Positions 46,253-57,296 are shown, counted from the stretch's first letter. The stretch: 64,000 nucleotides of DNA from Oenococcus sp. UCMA 16435 (GCA_004010835.2 CP030868.2:1962465-2026464), one strand, 5' to 3'. Notes: generated by a model from the sequence alone, not told the origin. Numbers and translations: made by a program.

Positions 46253-47363
46253 AAGAGCGATTTTACCACCGGCAACAATTGGAATTATTGGCGGTGGCCA
46301 GTTAGGACAGATGATTTCCTTGTCCGCTAAATCAATTGGCTATCATGTTGGTATTTTGGATCCTACAAGACAATCTCCAGCAGGCCAGGTTTCTGATTTT
46401 CAGATCGTAGCCGAATATGACGATGAAAAAGCATTGACCAAATTAGCTGAAAAATCGGATTTGTTAACCTATGAATTTGAAAATGTCGACCAGAATGTTC
46501 TAGCACGTGTCCAAAAGAGAACCGGAGTTTTAGTTCCCCAGGGTGTTCAATTGTTGATGATTACTTCAAATCGAATTAATGAAAAAAATTTCCTTCGTAA
46601 TCATGGTTTGCCGACAACCGATTTTGCAAAAGTTGCTTCGCCCAGTGAATTTAAAGTAGCAGTAAAACGGCTTGGTTTACCGGCAATTTTAAAAACTGTT
46701 TCCGGTGGTTATGACGGTCATGGACAGCGGGACATTAATTCGGAGCAGGATGTCAAAAATTTACTTGAAGAATGGCCGAAGGGATTATTGGCTATCTTGG
46801 AAAAAAGAGTAGATTTCGTTAAAGAGATTTCTGTGATGGTTTCTCGCGATAATCAGGATCAAGTTAAACTTTGGCCGATTACCGAGAATCAACATAAGAA
46901 TCATATTTTGCATCTTTCGTTTGCACCTGCGTCTATTTCAGAGTCAGTGGTTCGGTTAGTTAAAAAAGAAGTGAGCAAGTTGGCTAATGAAATTAATTTA
47001 TATGGTGTTTTGGGAGTTGAAATGTTTCTTCGAGCCGATGGAAAAATTTTAATTAATGAATTGGCGCCAAGACCGCATAATTCCGGTCATCTAACGATTG
47101 AAGGCTGCAATGTATCACAGTTTGAGGGTCATGTGCGTTCAATCTGTGGTTTGCCGATTCAAGATCCGCTTTTAATCAGACCTGCTTTAATGCGAAATTT
47201 ATTGGGCCACGATCTGGTTAAAGCTCGAAACGATCTTGTCAATCATCCTGAATGGTATTTCCATGATTATGGAAAAGCCGAAATTCGACCCCAGAGAAAA
47301 ATGGGTCACATCACGGTTTTAGGTGACGAGGCAATTAAAAAATTGAAAGTGTGGGATAAATGA
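46245..47363 (+). CDS. purK: N5-carboxyaminoimidazole ribonucleotide synthase PurK
   Basis: A 372-residue ATP-grasp enzyme that carboxylates AIR with bicarbonate and ATP to N5-CAIR, the substrate of PurE. The N-terminal [13 protein letters not shown] loop, the ATP-grasp core ([17 protein letters not shown]) and the metal site [13 protein letters not shown] are present. ATG 46245 is preferred: it sits in the overlap ATGATTGA with purE and gives the normal length; ATG 46224 would add seven unrelated residues. purC overlaps by 4 bases. Confidence 0.96.
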   Translation: MIERAILPPATIGIIGGGQLGQMISLSAKSIGYHVGILDPTRQSPAGQVSDFQIVAEYDDEKALTKLAEKSDLLTYEFENVDQNVLARVQKRTGVLVPQGVQLLMITSNRINEKNFLRNHGLPTTDFAKVASPSEFKVAVKRLGLPAILKTVSGGYDGHGQRDINSEQDVKNLLEEWPKGLLAILEKRVDFVKEISVMVSRDNQDQVKLWPITENQHKNHILHLSFAPASISESVVRLVKKEVSKLANEINLYGVLGVEMFLRADGKILINELAPRPHNSGHLTIEGCNVSQFEGHVRSICGLPIQDPLLIRPALMRNLLGHDLVKARNDLVNHPEWYFHDYGKAEIRPQRKMGHITVLGDEAIKKLKVWDK

Positions 47364-48085
47364 CTGAAAGTCTTTTATATTCGGGCAAAGCAAAAAATAT
47401 GTTTCAAACTGACGATCCAGAGATCGTCCACATTCATTACAAAGATCAGGCGACCGCTTTGAATGGAAAAGTCAAAGAGAAAATCGAAGGAAAGGGACAA
47501 TTGACTTCACACATTTCGGCTTTACTGTTTGACTATTTAACCGTTCAAGGGATTGAAAATCATTTCCGAAAAGAATTGGAAAATGGTGATGCTTTGGTCA
47601 GGAAGGTTAAAATTATTCCCTTGGAAGTTGTGACTCGTAATTTTGCCGCCGGCCATTTTGCTTCACGCTTTAATGTTCCAATGCACAAAGCTTTAAAACC
47701 TGCTGTTCATGAATTTTATTTCAAATCCGATCCTTTAGATGATCCATTTATCAATGATGAACAAATTTTGGCGCTAGAAATTGCCGATAAGAAAACTATT
47801 AATGAAATGAAAGAGGAAGCAGAGTTAATTAATCAAAAACTGATCAGTTTGTTTAACCAAATCGGAATTGCTTTAATTGATTTCAAGGTTGAATTTGGTT
47901 TTACTAATCAAGGAAAACTTTTGCTTGCCGATGAACTTTCGCCGGACAATATGCGCTTGTTGGACAAGGAAAGTGGCAAATCGCTTGATAAAGATGTCTT
48001 TCGTCAAAAAATTGGTGATGTCAGAATTGGTTATCAAACCGTTTTGGATCGTTTGAATAACAAATTAATTACAAAGGAAAATTAA
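47360..48085 (+). CDS. purC: SAICAR synthase PurC
   Basis: A 241-residue ligase that joins aspartate to CAIR with ATP, giving SAICAR. N-terminal YSGKAKNMFQTDDP is the nucleotide loop, VTRNFAAGHFASRF the substrate site, and LADELSPDNMRLLD the metal-binding segment. It begins in the last codon of purK (ATGA) and ends 1 base before the purS start codon region, so it is tightly packed in the operon. The length is typical of bacterial PurC. Confidence 0.97.
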   Translation: MTESLLYSGKAKNMFQTDDPEIVHIHYKDQATALNGKVKEKIEGKGQLTSHISALLFDYLTVQGIENHFRKELENGDALVRKVKIIPLEVVTRNFAAGHFASRFNVPMHKALKPAVHEFYFKSDPLDDPFINDEQILALEIADKKTINEMKEEAELINQKLISLFNQIGIALIDFKVEFGFTNQGKLLLADELSPDNMRLLDKESGKSLDKDVFRQKIGDVRIGYQTVLDRLNNKLITKEN

Positions 48086-48086
48086 A

Positions 48087-48350
48087 ATGTTTTTAGCAAA
48101 GATCTATGTTACTTACAAACCTTCAATTCTTGACCCACAGGGTGAAGTCATAAAATCGGCTCTCCATCGTCTTGATTATACTGATGTCAATTCGGTCATA
48201 CAGGGAAAATACTTTGAAATCAAGCTTGATGCAAAAGATCAAGAGACTGCCAAAAAAGAAGTTGAGGCTTTTTCAGACGAATTATTGATTAATGTCAACA
48301 TGGAAACTTTTACTTATAAACTGAGCGAAATAGCTTCGGTGGAGGAATAA
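48087..48350 (+). CDS. purS: FGAM synthase subunit PurS
   Basis: An 87-residue subunit of the three-part FGAM synthase of Gram-positive bacteria, which bridges PurQ and PurL and channels ammonia. It has the small beta-alpha fold starting FLAKIYVTYKPSILDPQG, with the conserved HRLDY segment. The presence of purS confirms the Bacillus-type PurSQL system rather than the large single PurL. It lies 1 base after purC and 2 bases before purQ. Confidence 0.95.
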   Translation: MFLAKIYVTYKPSILDPQGEVIKSALHRLDYTDVNSVIQGKYFEIKLDAKDQETAKKEVEAFSDELLINVNMETFTYKLSEIASVEE

Positions 48351-48352
48351 AA

Positions 48353-49018
48353 ATGAAGGCTGCAGTTCTCGATTTTCCTGGTTCTAATTGTGTTTTTGAT
48401 ATGTACTATGCATTGATCGATTTTGGGATTGACGCAAAAATAATTGATGCCCGACAAAACAACTTGGATAATTTCGATGCAATCTTTTTACCAGGAGGAT
48501 TCTCATATGGAGATTATTTAAGAACAGGAGCGATTGCTCGTTTTGCACCAGCAATGGAAGCAGTGAAAAAAGCAGCTTATGACGGTCGAATCGTTGTTGG
48601 AATTTGTAATGGTTTTCAAATTTTAACCGAAGCCGGACTTTTGCCTGGAGCTTTAAAAATGAACGCCAAACCAGGATTCATTTGTGATGAAGTTCTGCTT
48701 AATGTTGAAAATGATAGTTCTCTTTTTACAAAGAATTTTTCTCATAAACAACTTTTATTACCAATTGCTCATGCTGGTGGCAACTATTATGTTGATCAAG
48801 AAACTTTAACAAAACTGCATGCCAACCGACAGATAATCTTTACTTATCAGGATAATCCAAACGGTTCAATTGATGATATTGCTGGAATTGTCAACCAAGG
48901 CGGAAATGTTTTCGGAATGATGCCACATCCAGAACGAGCTGTTGATTCTTTGCTTGGCAATACCAACGGCCGTCCATTCTTTGAATCGATTTTACAAACA
49001 AGCGGGGTTTTAAACTAA
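48353..49018 (+). CDS. purQ: FGAM synthase glutaminase subunit PurQ
   Basis: A 221-residue class I glutamine amidotransferase that releases ammonia for PurL. The catalytic Cys lies in VGICNGFQIL (about residues 82-91), and the His-Glu pair in MMPHPERAVD near the C-terminus. FLPGGFSYGDYLRTGA is a PurQ signature. GGAGG precedes ATG 48353. The stop overlaps the purL start by one base. Confidence 0.97.
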   Translation: MKAAVLDFPGSNCVFDMYYALIDFGIDAKIIDARQNNLDNFDAIFLPGGFSYGDYLRTGAIARFAPAMEAVKKAAYDGRIVVGICNGFQILTEAGLLPGALKMNAKPGFICDEVLLNVENDSSLFTKNFSHKQLLLPIAHAGGNYYVDQETLTKLHANRQIIFTYQDNPNGSIDDIAGIVNQGGNVFGMMPHPERAVDSLLGNTNGRPFFESILQTSGVLN

Positions 49019-51243
49019 TGCCAACAGTTGTTAATCCACAACCTAAATCGGCTGAGCAGATCAAGGCAGAACGCGTTTATGCGCAATGGGGCCTGACCGA
49101 TCAAGAATTTAAAATAATTGAAGATAGAATGGATCGTTTGCCAAATTATACCGAAACAGGTTTGTTTTCAGCAATGTGGTCGGAACATGCTTCTTATAAA
49201 AAATCCAAGCCAATTTTGAGAACTTTTTGGTCAAAAAACGAACGTGTTTTGCAGGGGCCTGGCGAAGGAGCCGGAATTCTCGATATTGGCGATGGTCAAG
49301 CAGTTGTTTTTAAAGCCGAAAGCCATAACCATCCTTCTCAAGTTGAACCTTATCAAGGGGCTGCGACTGGGGTTGGCGGTATTTTACGTGATATTTTTTC
49401 GATGGGTGCCCAACCGATTGCGGTTTTGGATTCACTCAGATTTTCAGAAATAAAGGATGAACAGACCAAGTCTCTAATCGATGGAGTAATTGCCGGAATT
49501 GCCGGCTATGGAAATGCAATTGGTATCCCGACCGTTGGTGGCGATGTTGCTTTTGATGATGCCTATGAAGGAAATTTGCTCTGCAATGTCATGTCGGTAG
49601 GTTTGCTTGATCATCAGGATACGATCAAAGTCGGGCAAGCACACGGAAAGGATAATTTAGTTATTTACGTTGGCGCCAAAACCGGTCGGGATGGAATTAA
49701 CGGCGCTACTTTTGCTTCGGCTGATTTTTCTTCTCAAGAAGAATCTCAACGTTCTGCTGTCCAAGTTGGTGATCCTTTCATGGAAAAATTAGTAATGGAT
49801 GCAACGATTAAAGCAGTCAGAGAGATGCCGGAGGCGGTAATTGCTATTCAGGACATGGGCGCAGCCGGAATTTTGTCCTCTTCGTCTGAAATGGGTGAAA
49901 AGGGCGGATCTGGAATCTGGCTTGACTTGGATAAAGTACCCGTTCGAGAAAAGGGAATGATACCTTATGAATTAATGCTTTCCGAGTCTCAGGAACGAAT
50001 GCTGCTGGTCGTTGCCAAGGGCCGGGAAAAACAGATAATCGATCTCTATAAAGATGCCGGCCTGGATGCCGTAGTCATCGGTAAAGTAACCGATGACAAT
50101 CGTTATCGTTTATCTTTTCAAGGGGAAACAGTTGCAGATCTTGATATAAAACTGTTGACTAAAGCACCTTCTTACAAACTGCCAAGCAAGCTTCCGACTC
50201 ACATTGAAAACGCCGATCAGGAACAATTTCAACCAAAAATTTCTAATCTGCGTCAAACGATTATGCAAATTCTTGCTCAACCGACAATTGCGTCCAAAAA
50301 AACTTTTTATCGTCATTTTGATTCGATGGTAAGAGCTGATACTGTTGTTAAACCAGGTGGTGATGCAGCCGTAATCAGAATTCGCGGAACAAAAAAAGCT
50401 TTGTCAATAACGTCCGATGTTAATGGCCGCTATGTTTATTTAGATCCTTATATTGGAGGACAGATGGCGACGGCTGAAGCGGCTCGCAATATTGTTTCAA
50501 CCGGCGCTTTGCCAATTGGAATCACCGACTGTCTAAACTTCGGTAATCCTGACAATCCGGAAATTTATTATGAATTGGAACAGTCTGTCGCCGGCATAAA
50601 TAGTTTGGCCAAACGGCTGAATACTCCAGTTGTCTCCGGAAATGTGTCACTTTATAACGAAACCGACAACCGGGCCATTTATCCAACCCCGATGGTCGGA
50701 ATGGTTGGACTGATTAGTGATAATCGCAAAATCACGACGATTGATTTTAAAAACATCGGTGATCTGATTTATTTAATCGGATCTACCGGCAATGACTTTA
50801 ATGGATCTGAAATCCAAAAGCTGCAGACCGGAAAAATCTCGGGGAAATTATTCGACTTTGATGCCGGTGCCGAATTGAGTAATCAAAAATTAGTCTTAAA
50901 TGCGATTAATGCTGATTTATTGAAATCCGCTCATGACCTCAGCGAAGGAGGACTGATTGTTGCTTTGTTTGAAGCAGCTTTTGAAACAAACTTTGCTTTT
51001 GAAGTCGATCTTAAACTCGATGATGCACAACTTTTTGCGGAAACAAATAGTCGCTTTATTGTCACGGTTGATCCTGCAAAACGACATACCTTTGAAAAAA
51101 TTGCTGGTGATAAAGCTGAACTGGTTGGTCGGGTTACTAGTGGAAAATGTTTTCAAATTAAAACGAATCAAAGCAGTTTTTCGGTTGAAAAAGAACAGGC
51201 AGTCAGTACCTGGCAAAATTCGATCGCGGATTTAATGGAGTAA
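49018..51243 (+). CDS. purL: FGAM synthase large subunit PurL
   Basis: A 741-residue ATP-dependent amidotransferase domain that converts FGAR to FGAM using ammonia from PurQ. It is the small (Bacillus-type) PurL. WSEHASYKKSKP near residue 53 and the ESHNHPSQVEPYQGAATGVG nucleotide loop are diagnostic, and DMGAAGILSSSSEMG follows. The two repeated AIRS-like halves are intact. It shares one base with purQ and ends 11 bases before purF. Confidence 0.97.
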   Translation: MPTVVNPQPKSAEQIKAERVYAQWGLTDQEFKIIEDRMDRLPNYTETGLFSAMWSEHASYKKSKPILRTFWSKNERVLQGPGEGAGILDIGDGQAVVFKAESHNHPSQVEPYQGAATGVGGILRDIFSMGAQPIAVLDSLRFSEIKDEQTKSLIDGVIAGIAGYGNAIGIPTVGGDVAFDDAYEGNLLCNVMSVGLLDHQDTIKVGQAHGKDNLVIYVGAKTGRDGINGATFASADFSSQEESQRSAVQVGDPFMEKLVMDATIKAVREMPEAVIAIQDMGAAGILSSSSEMGEKGGSGIWLDLDKVPVREKGMIPYELMLSESQERMLLVVAKGREKQIIDLYKDAGLDAVVIGKVTDDNRYRLSFQGETVADLDIKLLTKAPSYKLPSKLPTHIENADQEQFQPKISNLRQTIMQILAQPTIASKKTFYRHFDSMVRADTVVKPGGDAAVIRIRGTKKALSITSDVNGRYVYLDPYIGGQMATAEAARNIVSTGALPIGITDCLNFGNPDNPEIYYELEQSVAGINSLAKRLNTPVVSGNVSLYNETDNRAIYPTPMVGMVGLISDNRKITTIDFKNIGDLIYLIGSTGNDFNGSEIQKLQTGKISGKLFDFDAGAELSNQKLVLNAINADLLKSAHDLSEGGLIVALFEAAFETNFAFEVDLKLDDAQLFAETNSRFIVTVDPAKRHTFEKIAGDKAELVGRVTSGKCFQIKTNQSSFSVEKEQAVSTWQNSIADLME

Positions 51244-51254
51244 ACGAGGAAAAA

Positions 51255-52766
51255 ATGACGGAATTGCAAACTGCAACAGATTTTCGCGGACTGAATGAAG
51301 AATGCGGTTTATTCGGTGTTTGGGGATTGCCTGATGCCGCTCAAACAACTTTTTATGGTATGCATGCCTTACAGCATCGCGGTCAGGAGGGTGCCGGAAT
51401 TGTTTCAAATGACGATGGCCGACTTTGGCAGCGCCGTGGTCTTGGGCTCTTGTCGGATGTTTTCCGTAATCCGGAAAAAATTGCCAGTCTAAAAGGCAGC
51501 TCGGCGATCGGCCACGTACGTTACGCAACCGCTGGTACTCACGGAATTGAAAATATTCAACCTTATTTAGTTCACTTTAATGATTATCAAATTGCTCTTG
51601 CCCACAATGGCAATATTACAAATGCTTTGACTTTGAGGAAACAACTCGAAGATACCGGATCGATTTTTCAATCGTCATCAGACTCGGAAATTTTGTTGCA
51701 TTTAATTCGTCGCTCTCGTCAGAACTCAATGAAAGAAAAAATTGCCGAATCTTTAAGACAACTGCGCGGAGGCTTTGCTTTTCTTTTATTGACTCCCGAT
51801 GCTCTTTTCGCTGCTCTTGATCCACATGGTTTTCGTCCTTTCTGTATTGGAAAATTACCTGGTGGTCAATATGTGGTAGCTTCTGAAACAGCCGCTTTGA
51901 ATATGACTGATGCTGAATTTGTTCGCGATGTTCAACCGGGCGAACTAATTACTATTAATGATCAGGGCATGCAAATCGATCATTACACAAATAATGTGAC
52001 TTTAAATATCGACGCCATGGAATATATTTATTTTGCTCGACCTGATTCGACGATTTATGGTGTTAATGTGCATATTGCTCGTAAGCACATGGGCCGTTGC
52101 TTAGCCCGCGAACAACCGGTTGCTGGAGCTGATATTGTTGTTGGTGTTCCAAACTCTTCCTTGTCGGCTGCTCAGGGCTATGCCGAAGAAGCCGGATTGC
52201 CAAATGAAATGGGGTTGGTTAAAAATCAATATATTGCTCGGACCTTTATTCAGCCAAATCAAGATAAACGTGAGCGAGCAGTACGAATGAAACTTTCGGC
52301 CATCAAGGAAGTTGTTAATGGAAAATCAATTGTGTTGGTTGACGATTCGATCGTTCGTGGCACTACTTCTATGTATATTATTCGTATGTTAAAGGATGCC
52401 GGAGCTAAAGAAGTTCATGTTCGGATTGCTTCGCCGGCTTTTAAGTATCCCTCCTTTTATGGTGTTGATATGCAAACGACAACCGAATTAATGGCCGCAA
52501 ATCATAGTTTGGAAGAAATGACCAAAATGATTCAGGCTGATTCTTTGGCTTTTCTGTCCGTCCAAGGACTTGTCGATTCGATTAATTTAAAGACCCCATA
52601 TAATGGAAGCGGACTGACAACTGCTTATTTTGATGGCCATTATCCTTCACCGATCTATGATTATCAAGCATCGCTGCAGGATAAGGTTGATGCAGGACTG
52701 GTTAATTTTGATCCTGAACCTATTGCCATTATGCCGGAAATTTTTTCTGTTAGGAAAGGTATTTAA
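51255..52766 (+). CDS. purF: Amidophosphoribosyltransferase PurF
   Basis: A 503-residue enzyme that makes phosphoribosylamine from PRPP and glutamine, the first committed step of purine synthesis and its main feedback point. Cys17 in NEECGLFG is the glutaminase nucleophile, so a 16-residue propeptide should be removed. The PRPP loop VLVDDSIVRGTTS is at about residues 358-370. The Bacillus-type enzyme usually carries an iron-sulfur cluster; I did not establish its ligands here. GAGG lies before the ATG. Confidence 0.97.
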   Translation: MTELQTATDFRGLNEECGLFGVWGLPDAAQTTFYGMHALQHRGQEGAGIVSNDDGRLWQRRGLGLLSDVFRNPEKIASLKGSSAIGHVRYATAGTHGIENIQPYLVHFNDYQIALAHNGNITNALTLRKQLEDTGSIFQSSSDSEILLHLIRRSRQNSMKEKIAESLRQLRGGFAFLLLTPDALFAALDPHGFRPFCIGKLPGGQYVVASETAALNMTDAEFVRDVQPGELITINDQGMQIDHYTNNVTLNIDAMEYIYFARPDSTIYGVNVHIARKHMGRCLAREQPVAGADIVVGVPNSSLSAAQGYAEEAGLPNEMGLVKNQYIARTFIQPNQDKRERAVRMKLSAIKEVVNGKSIVLVDDSIVRGTTSMYIIRMLKDAGAKEVHVRIASPAFKYPSFYGVDMQTTTELMAANHSLEEMTKMIQADSLAFLSVQGLVDSINLKTPYNGSGLTTAYFDGHYPSPIYDYQASLQDKVDAGLVNFDPEPIAIMPEIFSVRKGI

Positions 52767-52767
52767 A

Positions 52768-53817
52768 ATGGTTGATGCATATTCCTTAGCCGGTGTTGAT
52801 ATCGAGGCCGGTAATCTGGCAGTCAAAAAAATGTCAACAGCGGTTAAATCGACTTATAATGACCAGGTTCTTGCTGGTATCGGAGGTTTTGCTTCTCTTT
52901 TTAAATTTCCGAAAGGATATCGTAAACCGATTTTGGTTTCCGGAACCGACGGTGTTGGTTCGAAACTTTTATTGGCTCAAGCTGCTAATGAACACCAATC
53001 AATTGGTCAGGACCTAGTAGCTATGGTTGTAAACGACTTGCTTGCTCAAGGCGCCAAACCACTTTTTATGCTTGATTACATTGGTATTGACAAAGTTGCT
53101 TCGGATAAAGTGTCGGAAATTGTTAGTGGAATTGCCAAAGCTTGTCGACAATCAAAAATGGCTTTAATTGGTGGTGAAACGGCCGAACTGCCCGACATGT
53201 ACGCTAAAGACGAATATGACCTAGCTGCTTTTGCAGTGGGGGTCGTTGAGGAAGACAAAATTTTAAATGGCAGTCGACTTCAAATTGGGGACGCACTGCT
53301 TGGAATAGCTTCAAATGGTCTGCATTCCAATGGCTACAGCTTGGTTAGAAATTTATTGCTCACTCAGGCAAAGAAGACTTGGCAGCAACTAGATGATTCT
53401 TTACAAAAGGAATTATTAAAACCCACCCGTATTTATGCGGCATCGCTGATTCCGCTCTTGAATAACAACAAAATTCATGCACTATCGCATATTACCGGTG
53501 GAGGCCTTTTGGAAAATGTTCCGCGAATGTTGAGCGATCAAACAGCTGTCGAAATTAATTGGGACAGTTGGCCAATTCCGGGAATTTTTCAGAGACTGCA
53601 GGAAATCGGTAAACTTTCTACTCACGAAATGCAGGAAACATTCAATTTGGGTATCGGAATGGTTGCGGCTGTTTCAGATAAAGAATCTGCCGAAATAATG
53701 AATCAACTTAAAGAAAGTGGCGAAAAAGTCTATCAAATCGGAAAAGTTGTTTCCCGAGCAAAGGGTCAGCGAATAATCAAATTTATCGGGAATGAGCCAT
53801 GGAAAGAAAAATCATGA
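52768..53817 (+). CDS. purM: Phosphoribosylaminoimidazole synthetase PurM
   Basis: A 349-residue AIR synthetase that closes the imidazole ring of FGAM with ATP. Signatures are SGTDGVGSKLLLA near residue 62, GGETAELPDMY and the C-terminal GLHSNGYSLVR region. ATG 52768 lies right after the purF stop, with AGGAAAGG upstream; the longer frame from 52630 runs over purF and is rejected. purN begins inside its last codon (ATGA). Confidence 0.97.
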   Translation: MVDAYSLAGVDIEAGNLAVKKMSTAVKSTYNDQVLAGIGGFASLFKFPKGYRKPILVSGTDGVGSKLLLAQAANEHQSIGQDLVAMVVNDLLAQGAKPLFMLDYIGIDKVASDKVSEIVSGIAKACRQSKMALIGGETAELPDMYAKDEYDLAAFAVGVVEEDKILNGSRLQIGDALLGIASNGLHSNGYSLVRNLLLTQAKKTWQQLDDSLQKELLKPTRIYAASLIPLLNNNKIHALSHITGGGLLENVPRMLSDQTAVEINWDSWPIPGIFQRLQEIGKLSTHEMQETFNLGIGMVAAVSDKESAEIMNQLKESGEKVYQIGKVVSRAKGQRIIKFIGNEPWKEKS

Positions 53818-54401
53818 ATCCGATTAAACTAGCTGTTTTTGCTTCTGGAAACGGAACTAATTTCACGGCTCTTGTTAATTATGTGAAAAAACAATTACCG
53901 AACGTAGAAATCGTTCGTCTGATTGTTGATCATAAAAATGCTTTTGTTATTCAAAGAGCGAAAAAATTTGGAATACCATCAACTTATATTAATTATCGAA
54001 AGTTTATCGATAAGTCCGATGCTGAAACTAAAATTATTGGTTGCTTAAAAGAAAATCAGGTTAGTGGAATCTTACTCGCCGGTTTTATGCGAATCATTGG
54101 TCCGAATTTATTATCAGCTTTTCCAAACAGAATTATCAACATTCATCCGGCTCTTTTACCGAGTTTTCCAGGTCGGCATGGAATTGAAGATGCATTTGAA
54201 TATGGTGTCAAAGTGACCGGTGTGACAATTCACTATGTTGATAATGGGATTGATTCGGGAAAAATAATTGCTCAAGCTCCTGTAAGAATAAAAGAAAGCG
54301 ATAATTTGGAAAGTTTGGAAAAAAGAATTCATCGATTGGAACACAGATTATATCCACAAACGTTAAGGCAACTAATTAAAAAAGGAGTTTTCACAGTATG
54401 A
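53814..54401 (+). CDS. purN: Phosphoribosylglycinamide formyltransferase PurN
   Basis: A 195-residue folate-dependent enzyme that formylates GAR with 10-formyl-THF. The N-terminal FASGNGTNF binds phosphate, and the catalytic triad lies in [14 protein letters not shown] (Asn, His) and the later [11 protein letters not shown] (Asp). ATG 53814 overlaps the purM stop and has GGAAAG upstream; ATG 53799 would add five residues. purH starts in its stop codon. Confidence 0.96.
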   Translation: MNPIKLAVFASGNGTNFTALVNYVKKQLPNVEIVRLIVDHKNAFVIQRAKKFGIPSTYINYRKFIDKSDAETKIIGCLKENQVSGILLAGFMRIIGPNLLSAFPNRIINIHPALLPSFPGRHGIEDAFEYGVKVTGVTIHYVDNGIDSGKIIAQAPVRIKESDNLESLEKRIHRLEHRLYPQTLRQLIKKGVFTV

Positions 54402-55927
54402 AAAGAGCATTGCTAAGTGTATCCGATAAAAGAGGCTTGATTGATTTTGCCAAAGGTCTGATTGAAAATGATTACGAAATAATTTCGACCGGTGGAACTT
54501 TAAAATTTTTGACAGAGGCCGGGGTTAAAGCGAAGGTTGTTGAAGAAATTACCGGTTTTCCGGAAATATTGGATGGGAGAGTAAAAACGCTTCATCCAAA
54601 AATTCATGCCGGTTTGCTTGCTAAAAGAGAAAATTTCGAACATATGAAGACTTTAAAGGATCACGATATTACGCCGATCGATTTACTGGCGGTTAATCTT
54701 TATCCTTTCAAGGAAACAATTGAAAAAAATAATGTTTCTTACGACGAAGCAATTGAAAATATTGACATCGGTGGACCGTCAATGCTTCGTTCCGCTGCTA
54801 AAAATGCACGAGATGTGATTGTTGTTGTCGATCCGGATGATTACGATTTAGTATTAAAAGTGATTGCAAATAGCACTATTAGTGATGATTTTCGACAACA
54901 TTTACAAGCAAAAACTTTTCGTCATACAGCGGCCTATGATGCATTAATTGCTAATTATCTTTCCAAAGAAGAATATCCGGAAAAGTTAACTGTAACTTAT
55001 GACAAGGACTTTGATTTACGCTATGGTGAAAATCCGAATCAGACAGCCGCTGTTTATGCAGATGTGATTCCGAAAGCCTATTCGATTCTGCAGGCAAAAA
55101 TTCTTCATGGTAAAAAGTTAAGTTATAACAATATCAAAGACGCCGATGCTGCTCTAAGAACGATCGCCGACTTTCAAGATCAACCGACTGTTGTAACTTT
55201 GAAGCACATGAATCCAGCTGGAATCGGTCAAGCAAGCACAATTGAAAATGCTTGGGACAAAGCTTTTTATGCTGATAATATTTCTATTTTTGGTGGAATA
55301 GTTGTTTTAAATCGGGAAGTCGATTTAGCGACTGCTGAAAAAATGCATGCTATTTTTCTTGAAATTATCATTGCACCGAGTTTTAGCGATGAAGCCTATC
55401 AAATTTTGGCAAAAAAGAAAAACTTACGCTTATTAACAGTAGCTATGACCGATATACTACCAAAAGAACTCGAGCTTACTTCGGTCCTCGGCGGAGCAGT
55501 TGTTCAAGAAATGGATACATTAGTTGAAAATGCTGCTGATTTTGAGGTCGTTTCATCTGTTAAACCAACTGATGAACAATTAAAAGCGTTAGTATTTGCT
55601 CAAAAAGCGGTTAAACATGTTAAATCGAATGCGATTTTAATTGCTGCACAAGGCCAAACGCTGGGAATTGGCGCCGGTCAGCCGAATCGAATCGATTCGG
55701 TTAAAATTGCCCTCAAACACGCTGAATTAAAAACGAATTTTGATCAAGCTGTCTTGGCTTCGGATGCTTTTTTCCCAATGGACGATTCGGTTGAATTTGC
55801 CGCTGAGCAGGGAATTAAGGCGATCGTTGAACCAGGTGGATCGATCAAGGACGAAGATTCGATTGCGATGGCAGATAAACTTGGCGTGGTTTTGGTTTTC
55901 TCACATAATCGTCATTTTAGACATTAA
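54398..55927 (+). CDS. purH: Bifunctional AICAR transformylase/IMP cyclohydrolase PurH
   Basis: A 509-residue fusion that formylates AICAR and closes the ring to IMP, the last two steps. The IMP cyclohydrolase domain (residues 1-195, [15 protein letters not shown] and STGGTLKFL) precedes the transformylase (200-509, with [14 protein letters not shown] and NPAGIGQA). AAGGAG precedes the ATG. It overlaps purN by 4 bases and ends 12 bases before purD. Confidence 0.98.
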   Translation: MKRALLSVSDKRGLIDFAKGLIENDYEIISTGGTLKFLTEAGVKAKVVEEITGFPEILDGRVKTLHPKIHAGLLAKRENFEHMKTLKDHDITPIDLLAVNLYPFKETIEKNNVSYDEAIENIDIGGPSMLRSAAKNARDVIVVVDPDDYDLVLKVIANSTISDDFRQHLQAKTFRHTAAYDALIANYLSKEEYPEKLTVTYDKDFDLRYGENPNQTAAVYADVIPKAYSILQAKILHGKKLSYNNIKDADAALRTIADFQDQPTVVTLKHMNPAGIGQASTIENAWDKAFYADNISIFGGIVVLNREVDLATAEKMHAIFLEIIIAPSFSDEAYQILAKKKNLRLLTVAMTDILPKELELTSVLGGAVVQEMDTLVENAADFEVVSSVKPTDEQLKALVFAQKAVKHVKSNAILIAAQGQTLGIGAGQPNRIDSVKIALKHAELKTNFDQAVLASDAFFPMDDSVEFAAEQGIKAIVEPGGSIKDEDSIAMADKLGVVLVFSHNRHFRH

Positions 55928-55939
55928 GGATGATAGAAA

Positions 55940-57208
55940 ATGGCTAAGGTTTTAATTATTGGCGCTGGTGCGCGTGAACACATTTTGGCGAAGACTTTTC
56001 TTAAAAGTCCTCAAGTCGATCAGGTTTTTGTTGCTCCTGGCAACGAGGGGATGATTGAAAAACAAATTAAAATTGTTCCGATTAACGTTAGTAATCTAAA
56101 GGGACTGGTCGATTTCGCAAAAAAAGAAACAATTGATCTGACTTTTGTTGGCAGTGAAGAGCCTTTAGTTTTGGGAATTGTTGATGAATTCGAGAAAGCT
56201 GGTCTGAAAATTTTTGGACCAAATAAAGCTGCGGCCCAACTCGAAGGGTCCAAATCATTTGCTAAATCGATTTTAAAAGAAGCAAAGGTTCCAACAGCTG
56301 CTTTTTCGATAGTTCGATCTTTATCAGAAGCACAGAGGACTCTTATTAAACATGATTTTCCAGTTGTCTTCAAACTTGACGGATTGGCTGCCGGAAAAGG
56401 TGTTTCGATTATTTCTTCTTGTCAACAGGCGGAAGATTATATAGCAAATTTATATAAGGATAATCCGAATAAGAAACTGCTGATTGAAGAATTTATGCAG
56501 GGCCCCGAGTTTTCTCTTTTTAGCTTAGTCGGTAAAAATAATACAGTTGTTCATACGCCGATTGCCCAGGATCACAAACGTCGTTTTGATGGTGATAAAG
56601 GTCCAAATACTGGCGGAATGGGGGCCTACAGTCCGGTTTCTCAGATATCTTCCGCGGTTGTTGAGAAAGTGATTAAATCGATTGTCGAACCAACCTTAAA
56701 TGTAATGCGAGATAAAGGCAATCCTTTCATTGGTGTTTTGTACACTGGGCTGATGCTGACAAAAAGCGGTCCAAAAGTTGTTGAGTTTAATGTCCGTTTT
56801 GGCGATCCCGAAACCCAGGTTGTTCTCCCACAACTAAATGGTGACTTCTATCAAGTAGTTATTGATCTTTTGAATGGTCAAAAACCCTTAGTCGAATGGC
56901 AAAAAAAAGAAATTTATTTGGCTGTTGTGATTGCAGCTCCTGGTTACCCAAATGATGTTAAGAAAGGATTTTCGACACCAATATTATCTGATATACCACC
57001 GGATTTGCAGATCGATTATGCTGCAGTTAAAAAAGATGGTCATAATTTGATATCCGATGGCGGTCGAGTGGCTACGATTGTCAGTCATGCAAAAAAGGTC
57101 CAGTTAGCGCAAAAAAATATTTATTCTTATTTGGATCAAGGCAAGTTACAACTTGCCTATCGTCATGACATTGCTTATCAACTAGCAAAATTTGAAATGA
57201 AAGACTAA
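55940..57208 (+). CDS. purD: Phosphoribosylamine-glycine ligase PurD
   Basis: A 422-residue ATP-grasp ligase that joins glycine to phosphoribosylamine, giving GAR. N-terminal VLIIGAGAREHILA, the ATP-grasp loop FKLDGLAAGKGVSI and the metal segment EFNVRFGDPETQ are diagnostic. It is the last gene of the purEKCSQLFMNHD operon. No strong terminator is seen directly after it; the guaB promoter starts about 48 bases on. Confidence 0.97.
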   Translation: MAKVLIIGAGAREHILAKTFLKSPQVDQVFVAPGNEGMIEKQIKIVPINVSNLKGLVDFAKKETIDLTFVGSEEPLVLGIVDEFEKAGLKIFGPNKAAAQLEGSKSFAKSILKEAKVPTAAFSIVRSLSEAQRTLIKHDFPVVFKLDGLAAGKGVSIISSCQQAEDYIANLYKDNPNKKLLIEEFMQGPEFSLFSLVGKNNTVVHTPIAQDHKRRFDGDKGPNTGGMGAYSPVSQISSAVVEKVIKSIVEPTLNVMRDKGNPFIGVLYTGLMLTKSGPKVVEFNVRFGDPETQVVLPQLNGDFYQVVIDLLNGQKPLVEWQKKEIYLAVVIAAPGYPNDVKKGFSTPILSDIPPDLQIDYAAVKKDGHNLISDGGRVATIVSHAKKVQLAQKNIYSYLDQGKLQLAYRHDIAYQLAKFEMKD

Positions 57209-57255
57209 TCAAAAATTCCTTAATTTATTTGAAGTTGTTTTCGCTTGAAATATGC

Positions 57256-57283
57256 TTGCATTTAAACTTATTTCTGGTAAGAT
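57256..57283 (+). promoter_or_regulatory. guaB promoter
   Basis: A -35 TTGCAT (57256-57261), 16 bases and an extended -10 TGG-TAAGAT (57278-57283) predict a start near 57290, just before the guanine aptamer. Confidence 0.65.
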
Positions 57284-57296
57284 AAATAGCAACCAA